A DNA stretch of 64,000 nt from Pseudomonas cremoricolorata. GTDB lineage: Bacteria; Pseudomonadota; Gammaproteobacteria; Pseudomonadales; Pseudomonadaceae. The DNA is taken from positions 1,302,001 to 1,366,000 of the forward strand of contig NZ_CP009455.1 of assembly GCF_000759535.1 (NCBI RefSeq), in the 5' to 3' direction. The number at the start of each line of letters is the position of its first letter. Position 1 is the first letter of the stretch. The position numbers and the translations under genes were made by a program. Under the pieces are notes generated by a model, which was not told the origin of the DNA, did no database searches, and worked only from the letters and a program-made list of their open reading frames with translations. Shown here piece by piece: positions 54,137 through 63,075 of this stretch.

Positions 54137-56961
54137 ACTTCACCCGTACCACCTCGCTGTTGCTGGGGGCCTGGCTGAGCTGTGCGGCGGTGTCTGCGTT
54201 CGCCGCTGAAGAAGTGCCGCTGGAAGGTGTGGCCTGGGGCGAGGCCAGCCGTGCCTACAGCAACTATGAAGCGGGCCGTTACCGTGAGGCGGTGCAGCAT
54301 GCCGACGGTGCGCTGAAGTTTCGTCCCGACGTGGTACGTCTGCACCTGCTCAAGATCTACGCCCTCGAAAAGCTCGGCCAGCGCGCCCAGGCCCGTCAGG
54401 CGGCACAAGCGGCGATCAAGCAGGGCCTGCGCGACCCGGCGCTGCAAAGGGCGGTGGTCAACCTGCAACCGGTAGCACCGGTACGCCGCACCGCCAGCGG
54501 CGCGACCGCCAGCGCCGCCAGTGCACCGACCACCTCGGCCGCCTACCGCCGCGGTTTCCCCATTGCCACCAAGGCCTATGCCAGCTACAACGCCAACGCC
54601 TTCCAGGAGGCCGAACGCGGCGCCGAACAGGCGTTTCGCATCGACCCCAGCCAAGGCGCCTGGGCGATGCTCTGGCTCGACGCGCTGGAAGCCCAGCAGC
54701 GCTGGGCCGATGCTGCCCAGGCGGTAGATACCGCGATCAAGCTCGGCGCGCCCAACGCCAACGACCTGCAAGCCCGGCGTCAGACCCTCAACCGGCGCAT
54801 GGCCATACGCCCGGCAGAACAGGCCTACCAGGCGCTGATCGCCAACCGACCGGGCGATGCCGTGCCGCTGGCCCGGGAAGCCGCGCGCCTGGCGCCGGAC
54901 ATCGCCAGCCACCGCCTGTTGCTGGTCACTTCCCTGCTGCTGGACAACCAGCCTGCCGCCGCCGAACAGGCCGCCGACCAGGCCTTGCAGGACGACGACG
55001 AAAGCACCGTGATGCTGGTCATGCGCGGCTACCTGCGCCAGTTCCAGGGCAAGACCCAGGCCGCGCAGAGTGACTTCGACGCCGCCCTGGCCCAGGACTG
55101 GCTCGACGAAGAACAACTGCGCAACGTGCGCCTGATCGCCATCGACGGCGCCCTGGCCAGCGGCGACCAAGCCCGTGCCGAGGCCCTGCTGGCGCCGATG
55201 GACAAGACCGACGACGCGGTCATTCGCCGGCAGAAAACCCTCGCCGATGGCCGCACCCCGGCAGCCCCGCTGACGCTGGCCAGCTACCCTTCGCCAAGCC
55301 AGTCGTGCCAGGACACCCCCTACGGCACCCAGTGCGAACTGCTGCCCGCCGACACCAACGGCGCCACCGGCCCTGCCGGCGAAGCCTACGCCGCCTATGG
55401 CCGACAGGACTTCCAGGAAGCCATCGACAAGGCCCGCCTGGCCGTCGACCAGGAACCAGACAACGTCAACTTCCAGCGCCTGCTGACCACCGCGCTGGCC
55501 TCCGGCAACGACGCCCAGGCGGCCGAGGCCGAGCAGCGCATGAGCGATGCCATCGCCCGCACCCCAAGCGATGCCGACCTGCTGATGCAGCGCGGCTACT
55601 TGCGCATGCGCATGCGTGAACCGGCCCGCGCCCGGGAAGACTTCCGCGCCGCCCAGGACACCGGCAAGGCGCCGAAAACCGTGGCCCTCGACGAGGCCTA
55701 CGCGCTGTCGGCCATGGGCGAAAACCCCGCTGCCGTGCGCCAGCTCAAGAGCGTGATCGACAAGGATGACGCCGGCGAGCTGAAACTCGACCCGCAGCAG
55801 CGCTACAACACGCGCAACGCCATCACCGGGCTGGACCGCGAATGGGGCGCGACGCTGTCGCTCGGCTACCGCGGCGCACGGCCCAGCACCTCGGTGTCCG
55901 GCGCTGGCCTGAGTACTGCGGGCGATGCCGTGTTCAGCACCGCCGAGGCGTACTGGCGGCCCTCCCAGCTGAACAACCAGAACGGCATGCTGGAAGTCTA
56001 TGGGCGGCTGACCAACACGCTGTACGACAGCGGCGGCAAGCTGGAGTCGGACGGCTTCATCGATCCGTGCTCGCGAGCCTTCACCGCCAACGCGCGCACC
56101 ACCGAGTCCAGTTCGGTCACCGGCTTTCCCAGCACCATCGGTTCGCTGGGTGTGCGCTACATGCTCTCTGACACGGGCTTCACCTTCGGCCTCGAGCGGC
56201 GCTTCTTCATAGGTTCAGCGACGCGGGAGGGCACGGCGTTTCCGGCGTCGAGGACCGACCAGTGCTCGATTCAGCAGGCGATTCAGCGTGAAAACCAACG
56301 CCGTGCACAAGACGATCAGATCAACGGCCTGCTCACCCGCTACAAACTCGGCGGCAGTGCCGGTGGCTGGCTGGCCTACACCACCTACGGCTTCTACCAC
56401 GGCACCGAACGGCGCATGGACGTACCGAGCTGGTTCACCACCGAAGCCTACTCGCAGCTGGGCTACTCGCTGGAAGACAACTCGGCCAAGTACACGCTGT
56501 ACGACGTCGATAGCAACGGCAAAGCCAGCCGTGAGCTGATGCAGGCCAATGGCAGCCTGCGCCGCGAGCAGTTGTTCCTCAGCAACGAGATTCGCGTCGG
56601 TCGCAGTTACCGAATCGACGCCATCTCGCCGAACCTGGTGGCGTTCCCGCACATCGTTGGCGCCGCCGACTGGATCTGGCAGAAAGACCAGGCCACTGGC
56701 CTCAAGGTCAGCAGCGGCGCAGAGAACTTCCCAGTGCTTGCGGCCGGTCTGCCGGACAAGAACCTGTCCCTGACCAATGATGCCCGGTCGTGGTCGATGG
56801 GCGTTGGCCCCGGCCTCAACCTGCGCTACTGGTTCCGCGAGGACCACTACCACACGCCACGTTCCTACCTCGATTGGTCCATGCAGTACCGCCTGCCGAT
56901 TGGCGGTGGCGCAACCGAACGAGCCAAGGGCCTATTCATGAACCTGACGCTGTCTTACTGA
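54133..56961 (+). CDS. nfrA: NfrA-type TPR/beta-barrel outer-membrane protein
   Basis: A 942-residue protein. Signal peptide (about 1-24), a superhelix of about fifteen TPR-like repeats (about 30-565; ASRAYSNYEAGRYREAVQHA, EAYAAYGRQDFQEAIDKARL and others), then a C-terminal beta-barrel from about 570 ending GLFMNLTLSY, a terminal aromatic as expected of outer-membrane barrels. NfrA/PelB/BcsC-like proteins export polysaccharide; E. coli NfrA is the phage N4 receptor. It overlaps nfrB by four bases. Confidence 0.86.
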   Translation: MNFTRTTSLLLGAWLSCAAVSAFAAEEVPLEGVAWGEASRAYSNYEAGRYREAVQHADGALKFRPDVVRLHLLKIYALEKLGQRAQARQAAQAAIKQGLRDPALQRAVVNLQPVAPVRRTASGATASAASAPTTSAAYRRGFPIATKAYASYNANAFQEAERGAEQAFRIDPSQGAWAMLWLDALEAQQRWADAAQAVDTAIKLGAPNANDLQARRQTLNRRMAIRPAEQAYQALIANRPGDAVPLAREAARLAPDIASHRLLLVTSLLLDNQPAAAEQAADQALQDDDESTVMLVMRGYLRQFQGKTQAAQSDFDAALAQDWLDEEQLRNVRLIAIDGALASGDQARAEALLAPMDKTDDAVIRRQKTLADGRTPAAPLTLASYPSPSQSCQDTPYGTQCELLPADTNGATGPAGEAYAAYGRQDFQEAIDKARLAVDQEPDNVNFQRLLTTALASGNDAQAAEAEQRMSDAIARTPSDADLLMQRGYLRMRMREPARAREDFRAAQDTGKAPKTVALDEAYALSAMGENPAAVRQLKSVIDKDDAGELKLDPQQRYNTRNAITGLDREWGATLSLGYRGARPSTSVSGAGLSTAGDAVFSTAEAYWRPSQLNNQNGMLEVYGRLTNTLYDSGGKLESDGFIDPCSRAFTANARTTESSSVTGFPSTIGSLGVRYMLSDTGFTFGLERRFFIGSATREGTAFPASRTDQCSIQQAIQRENQRRAQDDQINGLLTRYKLGGSAGGWLAYTTYGFYHGTERRMDVPSWFTTEAYSQLGYSLEDNSAKYTLYDVDSNGKASRELMQANGSLRREQLFLSNEIRVGRSYRIDAISPNLVAFPHIVGAADWIWQKDQATGLKVSSGAENFPVLAAGLPDKNLSLTNDARSWSMGVGPGLNLRYWFREDHYHTPRSYLDWSMQYRLPIGGGATERAKGLFMNLTLSY

Positions 56962-56984
56962 CCAGTGCCATGCCGAGGTACACC

Positions 56985-57980
56985 ATGACGTTCTCACCTC
57001 TGTTCGCCCCCGTCGCCAAACGCCTGAGCACCGCCCTGCTGGCGGCTGCCCTGGGCCTGGGCGCCAGCGCTGCGCTGGCCGACGATTCCTCGATCATCCT
57101 GCGCGGCAGCGATGGCTGGCTGTTCCCAGGCTGGGGCAGCCTCACCGAAGTCGACAGCCGTGGCATCAACGATTCCACCGCACTGATCAAGGACGCCCAG
57201 CAAGCCCTGGCCGCCCGCGGCATCAAACTGCAAGTGCTGGTGCTGCCCGACAAGACCCGCTTCTACCCCGACAAACTGCCCGCCGGCAAAAGCCTGAGCC
57301 CGGCCGTGCAGCAGCGCTACAAGACCATCCTCAGCAGCCTGCGCCAGGCCGGCATCAGCGCCATCGACGACGAACAGGTGCTGCGCCAGCTCAAGGACAA
57401 GGGCACCGACGTGTTCTACCGCACCGACCAGCACTGGACGCAGCCGGCAGCCGATGCCACCGCCGTCGCCACCGCTGAACAGGTGCGCCGCGACGTGCCG
57501 ACCCTCAAAGGCAACGCCGGCAGCGGCATGGCCCTGGGCAGCGAGTTCAAGGAGCGCCGTTTCGGTGACCTGGCCGAGCGCTTCCTGACCCCCGACCAGC
57601 GCAAGGAAACCGGTCGCGAGACCTTCACCGTGCGCCGCCAGGTCGCCGCTGACAGCCTGCTCGGGGACACCCCGGCGCCGCTGCACGTGACCGGCCACAG
57701 CATGGTGCAGCCGTACTTCGGCTTCCCGCAGAAGCTGTCCAACAGCCTCGACCGTCCGGTGTCGGTGAACTGGAAGCCGGGCAACGTCGGCCAGTGGATC
57801 ATGCTGCTCGAATACCTGGAGTCGGCCGACTTCAAGCGCAACCCGCCGCAAGTGCTGGTCTGGCAGATGTTCGAGCCAACTTACGCACAAGGCCCGCAAG
57901 CCAGCGGCCTGTGGGACAACGCCTCGATCATGAGCCCTGACACCTGGCGCCAACGCCTGCGTGCTGCCGTCGGAAAGTGA
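56985..57980 (+). CDS. AlgX-like SGNH protein
   Basis: A 331-residue periplasmic protein with a signal peptide (about 1-32). AlgX/AlgJ-family marks: DGWLFPGWGSL (about 43-53), VLVLPDKTRFYPD (about 85-97), catalytic Asp148 and His150 in YRTDQHWTQPAAD, and Ser239 in VTGHSMVQPYF. In alginate, AlgX and AlgJ move acyl groups to the chain. It lacks AlgX's C-terminal carbohydrate-binding module, so it is nearer AlgJ/WssI in size. Start chosen by GAGGT six bases upstream; an ATG 15 bases earlier is in frame. Confidence 0.82.
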   Translation: MTFSPLFAPVAKRLSTALLAAALGLGASAALADDSSIILRGSDGWLFPGWGSLTEVDSRGINDSTALIKDAQQALAARGIKLQVLVLPDKTRFYPDKLPAGKSLSPAVQQRYKTILSSLRQAGISAIDDEQVLRQLKDKGTDVFYRTDQHWTQPAADATAVATAEQVRRDVPTLKGNAGSGMALGSEFKERRFGDLAERFLTPDQRKETGRETFTVRRQVAADSLLGDTPAPLHVTGHSMVQPYFGFPQKLSNSLDRPVSVNWKPGNVGQWIMLLEYLESADFKRNPPQVLVWQMFEPTYAQGPQASGLWDNASIMSPDTWRQRLRAAVGK

Positions 57981-57983
57981 ACC

Positions 57984-59096
57984 ATGGCTGAAAAAGGCTC
58001 ATCTGAGTCGTCCACTCACCGCGGCTATACCACCGCGGTGATCGCGTTACTGCTGTTCGCGCAGGTCTGCGGGCTGTGGATGCTGTTCACCAGCAAGCTC
58101 GACACCGCACAGTTGCGCCCAGCCGCCTGGTTCGATGGTGAAGCCGGCAAAGCCATGGGCGATGCCTTGCAGCCCAGTGTGCAGAACGACGCCGACACGC
58201 TCAGCGCCGCGCTGCGCTATCGGCTGCTCGGTGACCTTGGCGCGCAGGTGGTACAGGGTTGCCCTGGCTGGCTGTTCTACCGCGATGGCCTGCGCGCGCA
58301 ACCCGGCGTGCACGGTGCCTTCGAGGCGCGTGTGGCGCTGATGAAGCACTGGTCAGCGCAACTGCGCGAGCAGGGCGTGCAGTTGCTGGTGGTCACCGTG
58401 CCGGACAAATCCCGTGTGGAAACCCAGGCCCTGTGCGGGCTGCAGCAAACTGCCCAGATGCAGGCGCGGCTCGGGCAATGGCAAGCGATCCTGACGCAAC
58501 AGGGTGTGAACCACGTCGACCTCAGCGCGGCCCTGGGCGAGCAGGCGTTTTTCCGCACCGACGTGCACATGAATACCCGTGGCGCGCAGCGTGCCGCCGA
58601 TGCCGTGGCCCGTGGCGCCCTGGCGCTGCTGCCGGGCAAGGGCGAGCAACGCTTCAGCAGCGTGCTGGCCGATGCCGAGCAGCCGCGCATGGGCGACATG
58701 ATCGTCCTCGCCGGCTTGGAACATGCCCCCGCCAGCTGGCGCCCGGCGCTGGACCAGGAACGCGAAGAACAACTGCGCGCCGAAGCCTCGGGCGGTCTGC
58801 TCGATGACACGCCGCCGGTGCAGGTGCTGCTCGCCGGCAGCTCCAATGGCCGGCGCAGCGGCTTCGCCGAACGGCTGGGGCGTGATCTCGGCCAGCAGGT
58901 GTGGAACCAGAGCCGCGATGGCGGCCAGTTCTGCGGCGCCTTTCTCGCCGCCCTGGGCGAGCGTGCGCGCTGGCCCGGCAGCCTGAAACTGGTGATCTGG
59001 GAATTCTCCGAAAGCGCGTTGTCGCTCCCGTTGACCGCTGATGAACGCGCCGCGCTGGCGGCGTTACCTGAAGGACAGGCCCCCGATGCTCTTTAA
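57984..59096 (+). CDS. AlgJ-like membrane-anchored SGNH protein
   Basis: A 370-residue type II membrane protein: one N-terminal segment (about 16-37), then a periplasmic SGNH-like domain with GWLFYRDGL (about 96-103), VVTVPDKSRV, Asp193-x-His195 in FRTDVHMNTRG and Ser286/287 in LLAGSSNGRRSGF. It is the second acyl-transfer SGNH protein in the row. Starts 3 bp after the previous gene; its last 11 bp overlap the MBOAT gene. Confidence 0.82.
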   Translation: MAEKGSSESSTHRGYTTAVIALLLFAQVCGLWMLFTSKLDTAQLRPAAWFDGEAGKAMGDALQPSVQNDADTLSAALRYRLLGDLGAQVVQGCPGWLFYRDGLRAQPGVHGAFEARVALMKHWSAQLREQGVQLLVVTVPDKSRVETQALCGLQQTAQMQARLGQWQAILTQQGVNHVDLSAALGEQAFFRTDVHMNTRGAQRAADAVARGALALLPGKGEQRFSSVLADAEQPRMGDMIVLAGLEHAPASWRPALDQEREEQLRAEASGGLLDDTPPVQVLLAGSSNGRRSGFAERLGRDLGQQVWNQSRDGGQFCGAFLAALGERARWPGSLKLVIWEFSESALSLPLTADERAALAALPEGQAPDAL

Positions 59097-60663
59097 CTCT
59101 TACCTGTTCCTCTGCCTGTTCCTGCCGCTGACCCTGGCGGTGCACTACCTGGTCGCCGCGCGCAGCCCACGCGGGGCAGCGTTCTGGCTGTGCGCCACGT
59201 CGATCATCTTCTACGGCTGGTGGAACCCGCAGTTCGTCCTGCTGCTGCTCGGCTCGATCGCCTTCAACTACCTGGTGAGCCTGGCGATTCTCGCCTGTGC
59301 CGGGCGCTCGCGCCTGCAACTGTTAGTGACCAGCCTGGGCGTGATCGCCGACCTGGCGCTGCTGTTCCACTACAAGTATTTCGTCACCCTGGTGAACTTC
59401 GCCCACGACTGGGGCCTGGCCGGCACCCGCCTGGACGACATCATCCTGCCGCTGGGTATCTCGTTCTTCACCTTCACCCAGATCGGCTTTCTGCTCGACT
59501 GCCGCGCTGGCATCGTCAAGGAACGCAGCCTGCTCAGCTACGTGCTGTTCGTGACCTTCTTCCCGCACCTCATTGCCGGGCCGATCCTGCATCACAAAGA
59601 GATGATGCCGCAGTTCGCCGACCCCAAGACCTACCGCTTCCGCGCAGAAAACCTCAGCGTCGGCGCCATGCTGTTCATCATCGGCCTGGCCAAGAAGGTG
59701 CTGCTGGCCGACCCCATCGCGCCGTATGCCGACGCCGGTTTCGCCACCCCCGGCACCCTGGGTTTCTGGGCCTCATGGGGCACCGGCACTGCCTATGCGC
59801 TGCAACTGTACTTCGACTTTTCCGGCTATTCGGACATGGCCCTGGGCCTGGCGAAGATGTTCGGCGTGCGCTTCCCGCTCAACTTCAATTCGCCGTACAA
59901 GGCCAGCAACATCATCGAGTTCTGGAGTCGCTGGCACATGACCCTGACCCGCTACCTGACCGCCTACCTGTATTACCCGGTGGCCATGGCGGTGTCGGAA
60001 TGGCGCGCCAGGCGCGGCCTGCCCATCGGCACCCAGGGCACGTCCACGCTGGGCGGCTTTGCGGCAGCGATCATCCTGCCCACCACCTTCACCATGGGCC
60101 TGGCCGGAATCTGGCACGGCGCCGGCCTGCAGTTTCTGATTTTCGGCCTGCTGCATGCAGGCTACCTGTCGATCAACCATGCCTGGCGCATCTTCGTGGT
60201 CGGGCGCAAGGTCGGGCAGATCCAGCCCGGGCGCCTGCAGCTGATCGGCTGCGTGCTGCTGACCTTCGCTGCGGTGATCGTCGCGCAAGCGTTCTTCCGC
60301 GCTGAATCGACCTCTGATGCCGTGCTGCTGGTCGAAGGCATGTTCGGCCTGCGCGGTTTCGACGCGTTGCCAGACGTCGTGTACCCCGCCGGAATCACCC
60401 TTGGGGACGCCTGGCGCCTGCTGATCGGCCGTCACCTGGAAGGGCTGCATATTCTGGCGGTGCTGGCGGTGGCTTGGTTCTTGCCCAACTCTCAGCAGAT
60501 AATGGGCGGCTTTTCGCCATCACTGGCGAAGGCCCGCCTCGATGGCCCGGCCCTGCTGCGCTGGAAACCCAACGCGGTGTGGCTGGTAATCATGCTGGTG
60601 CTGCTCGCGCTGTGCCTGATGAACCTGCACAAAGAAGCGCGCTTCCTGTATTTCCAATTCTGA
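59086..60663 (+). CDS. AlgI/DltB-family membrane-bound O-acyltransferase
   Basis: A 525-residue inner-membrane MBOAT. The first conserved His is His284 in SRWHMTLTRYL and the invariant catalytic His is His344 in GIWHGAGLQFLIFG. The body matches AlgI (MLFNSYLFLCLFLPLTL, SIIFYGWWNPQFVLLLLGS, LYFDFSGYSDMALGLAKMFG). MBOATs of this branch either pass acetyl (AlgI) or D-alanyl from DltC (DltB) across the membrane. The adjacent carrier protein and adenylating enzyme favour DltB-like loading. Start with AAGGACAGG upstream. Confidence 0.9.
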   Translation: MLFNSYLFLCLFLPLTLAVHYLVAARSPRGAAFWLCATSIIFYGWWNPQFVLLLLGSIAFNYLVSLAILACAGRSRLQLLVTSLGVIADLALLFHYKYFVTLVNFAHDWGLAGTRLDDIILPLGISFFTFTQIGFLLDCRAGIVKERSLLSYVLFVTFFPHLIAGPILHHKEMMPQFADPKTYRFRAENLSVGAMLFIIGLAKKVLLADPIAPYADAGFATPGTLGFWASWGTGTAYALQLYFDFSGYSDMALGLAKMFGVRFPLNFNSPYKASNIIEFWSRWHMTLTRYLTAYLYYPVAMAVSEWRARRGLPIGTQGTSTLGGFAAAIILPTTFTMGLAGIWHGAGLQFLIFGLLHAGYLSINHAWRIFVVGRKVGQIQPGRLQLIGCVLLTFAAVIVAQAFFRAESTSDAVLLVEGMFGLRGFDALPDVVYPAGITLGDAWRLLIGRHLEGLHILAVLAVAWFLPNSQQIMGGFSPSLAKARLDGPALLRWKPNAVWLVIMLVLLALCLMNLHKEARFLYFQF

Positions 60664-60680
60664 CGTTTGGAGTGATTCCG

Positions 60681-60929
60681 ATGAGCGACGCAACCCTCAA
60701 GCAACACCTGGCCAGCATCATCGAAGACGTTATCGGCACGCCGGTCCAGGCCGACGACCAGCTCATCGAATCGGGTCTGGTTGACTCGATGACAGCAGTA
60801 GACATCGTGATGGCGGTAAGGCTCGAGTTCGGCTGCAGGATGCCACCGACCGAAATCGACGAACACCTGGAGTCGGTCAATGCGTTGGCCCGGTTCGTGA
60901 AAGCCAACATGCTCAACCGGGTGTATTAA
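60681..60929 (+). CDS. Stand-alone acyl/aminoacyl carrier protein (DltC-like)
   Basis: An 82-residue four-helix carrier. The phosphopantetheine Ser is Ser36 in ESGLVDSMTAVD; the third helix region is FGCRMPPTEIDEHLESVNAL. The GLVDSM context and length resemble DltC (GLLDSF) more than the fatty-acid AcpP (GADSLD). ATG with GGAG seven bases upstream. It would hold a substrate loaded by the next gene's product and deliver it to the MBOAT. Confidence 0.88.
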   Translation: MSDATLKQHLASIIEDVIGTPVQADDQLIESGLVDSMTAVDIVMAVRLEFGCRMPPTEIDEHLESVNALARFVKANMLNRVY

Positions 60930-60941
60930 GGAGCACGGACG

Positions 60942-62414
60942 ATGCACTTCGATTTCGACCGCTGCCAGTTTGCCGAAACCGATCGCGCCCCCGATGCCCC
61001 TGCCCTGTGTGACAGCCAGCGCGCGCTGCACTGGGCCGGCCTTGCCGAGGCGGTCGAGGGCTGGTGTGCACGAGCCATGGCGCAGGGCATCGCGCCGGGC
61101 ACGGCGTTGGTGCTCAGCGGGCACAAGCAGATCGAGTTCGTCGTCGCCATGCTCGGCTGCCTGCGCCTTGGCGTGACCTACGTACCGGTCGACAGCATCA
61201 ACCCGCCGCCGCGCCTGCAACGCATCATCGAACTGGTCGGCGCCGGGCACTGCTACGACGCCGAGCAGGATGCCTTCCGCACCACCGAGGCCGCCGCCGT
61301 GCCGCTCAAGGAGGCGGGCCTGGCCTACATCATGTTCACCTCCGGCAGCACCGGTGACCCAAAAGGCGTGCAGATCGGCCGCGACAGCGTGGCGCTGTTC
61401 GCCGGCTGGATTCGCGACTGCCTGGCGTTGGGCGAAGCGCCGTGCTTCATGAACCAGATGCTGTTCAGTTTCGATTTCTCGCTGTTCGACCTGTGTGGCG
61501 CGCTAGCGCTGGGCGGGCAGTGCGTGCTGTGCCCGCGCGAGGTGATCGCCGACCCTGAACAGTTCGTCGGTTATCTTGCCAGCAGCCAGGTCAACGTCTG
61601 GGCCTCGACGCCCTCGTTCGTGCGCCAGCAACTGCTCAACGACGACTTCAACGCCCAGCACCTGCCGACGCTGAACACCTTCGTGTTCGGCGCCGAATCG
61701 CTCACGGGCGCGTTGGCCAACCAGCTGTGGCAGCGCTTCCCCTCGGCGCGGATCATCAATTCCTACGGCCCCACCGAGGCGACCTGCTCGACCACCTGGA
61801 TCGAAATTCTCCCGCCGCTGGAAGGCTCGACCCAGCCGCTGTCGATTGGTCGCGCCAAGCCTTATGCCGAGCTGTTGCTCGATGACGGCGAACTGTGCAT
61901 CGCGGGCGACCATGTCATGCGTGGCTACCTCAACCGCCCCGACCTGAGCGCCGCCGTGCTATTCGACCATCACGGCAAGCGCGCCTACCGCAGTGGCGAC
62001 CTGGCCGAGATCGACGAACAGGGCCGGGTGTTCTTCCATGGCCGGCGCGATGACCAGATCAAACTGCACGGCTACCGCATCGAACTGGGCGAAGTGGATG
62101 CCAAGCTGAGCGCCCTGCCCGGCGTCGGCCAGGCGGCGGCGATCGTTCTGCGGCGTCCGGACGGCACGGCGCTGCGTATGGTCGGCTTCGTCGAAACCCA
62201 CGGCCACCTGCCCAAGGAAACCCTCGGCCCCCTGCCCGACGGCCTGGATGACTGGAAACAACGACTCGCCGCCAACGTGCCGGCGTATATGATTCCCTCG
62301 GAACTGCTGGCCTGCGGCGGCTTTCCTACGACTGCGTCAGATAAAGTCGATCGCAAGCGCCTGGCAGCGCTGTATCAACAGGCCCGCTCGAAAAAGCCCA
62401 AGGAAGCCCAATGA
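60942..62414 (+). CDS. DltA-like AMP-forming ligase (adenylation enzyme)
   Basis: A 490-residue ANL enzyme that should adenylate an acid and load it on the carrier protein. Core motifs: P-loop FTSGSTGDPKG (132-142), NSYGPTEAT (273-281), YRSGDLAE (349-356), hinge GRRDDQIKLHGYRIE (367-381) and catalytic Lys468 in SDKVDRKRL. Several stretches (LSGHKQIEFVVAMLG, VNVWASTPSF, FSFDFSLFDL) are close to DltA. DltA's substrate-pocket Cys (FCGE) is here Gly250 (FGAE), so the acid may not be D-alanine. ATG with AAGGAG nine bases upstream; ATGA overlap with the next gene. Confidence 0.88.
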   Translation: MHFDFDRCQFAETDRAPDAPALCDSQRALHWAGLAEAVEGWCARAMAQGIAPGTALVLSGHKQIEFVVAMLGCLRLGVTYVPVDSINPPPRLQRIIELVGAGHCYDAEQDAFRTTEAAAVPLKEAGLAYIMFTSGSTGDPKGVQIGRDSVALFAGWIRDCLALGEAPCFMNQMLFSFDFSLFDLCGALALGGQCVLCPREVIADPEQFVGYLASSQVNVWASTPSFVRQQLLNDDFNAQHLPTLNTFVFGAESLTGALANQLWQRFPSARIINSYGPTEATCSTTWIEILPPLEGSTQPLSIGRAKPYAELLLDDGELCIAGDHVMRGYLNRPDLSAAVLFDHHGKRAYRSGDLAEIDEQGRVFFHGRRDDQIKLHGYRIELGEVDAKLSALPGVGQAAAIVLRRPDGTALRMVGFVETHGHLPKETLGPLPDGLDDWKQRLAANVPAYMIPSELLACGGFPTTASDKVDRKRLAALYQQARSKKPKEAQ

Positions 62415-63070
62415 CTATTCGTGCTGTGATGGCCGGCGTCTCGCTGCTGGTCGCTGCTGTATCTGCCCCCGTTTTCGCCGAGGGGCGCCTGGCCCAGCTG
62501 TATGCGCCGCGTGCCCCCGAAGGCTCGGCGTTCATCCGCGTGCTGCAAGCCGGCGAGAAGTCGCTGAGCGTGCAGGTCGGGCGCAACGCGCCGCAGAAGC
62601 TCGAAGCCGGTACCCGCGCCAGCGCCTACAACGTGGTGGAAAGCGGCAAGTCGGTGGAACTGCGCATCGGCGACGCCGTGGTCGGCAGCCTCAACCCGCC
62701 AGCCGGCAGCTACCAGAGCGTGTTGCTGGACAACGGCAAGCTGGTGGTGCTGAACGACCAAAGCGCCGGCGACGATGCGCTCAAGGCCGAGCTACGTTTC
62801 TACAACCTGGTCAGCGACTGCCCAACCGCCGCACTGGCGGTCGAGAATGGCCCGGCGCTGTTCACCGATGTGGCCGTCAATACCAGCCAGGCCCGCGCCA
62901 TCAACCCGGTCAAGGCCAGCCTGAGCGCCAGCTGCGTCATGGCCAACAGCCAGACGCTGGAGCTGCCGCCGCTGCAACCGGGCGACCACTACGCCCTGTT
63001 CCTCACCGGCAGCGCCAGCCAGCCGACCTTGCACGGTGAACTCAGCCGCACTGCACCTTTCACTCGGTGA
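62411..63070 (+). CDS. AlgF-like periplasmic acylation protein
   Basis: A 219-residue protein with a signal peptide (about 1-23). The body (RLAQLYAPRAPEGSAFIRVL, GSYQSVLLDNGKLVVLND, ALAVENGPALFTDVAVN) resembles AlgF, the periplasmic partner in alginate acetylation, from the pattern of strands. Two Cys (in SDCPTA and SASCVM) could bond. It lies inside the acylation module, 5 bp before the next gene. Confidence 0.8.
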   Translation: MTIRAVMAGVSLLVAAVSAPVFAEGRLAQLYAPRAPEGSAFIRVLQAGEKSLSVQVGRNAPQKLEAGTRASAYNVVESGKSVELRIGDAVVGSLNPPAGSYQSVLLDNGKLVVLNDQSAGDDALKAELRFYNLVSDCPTAALAVENGPALFTDVAVNTSQARAINPVKASLSASCVMANSQTLELPPLQPGDHYALFLTGSASQPTLHGELSRTAPFTR

Positions 63071-63075
63071 ACCCC

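Noticed and set aside
59086..62414. A true teichoic-acid dlt operon
   Set aside because: The organism is Gram-negative, there is no DltD-like gene as such, and the genes are embedded in an exopolysaccharide locus with AlgX/AlgJ/AlgF-like partners.
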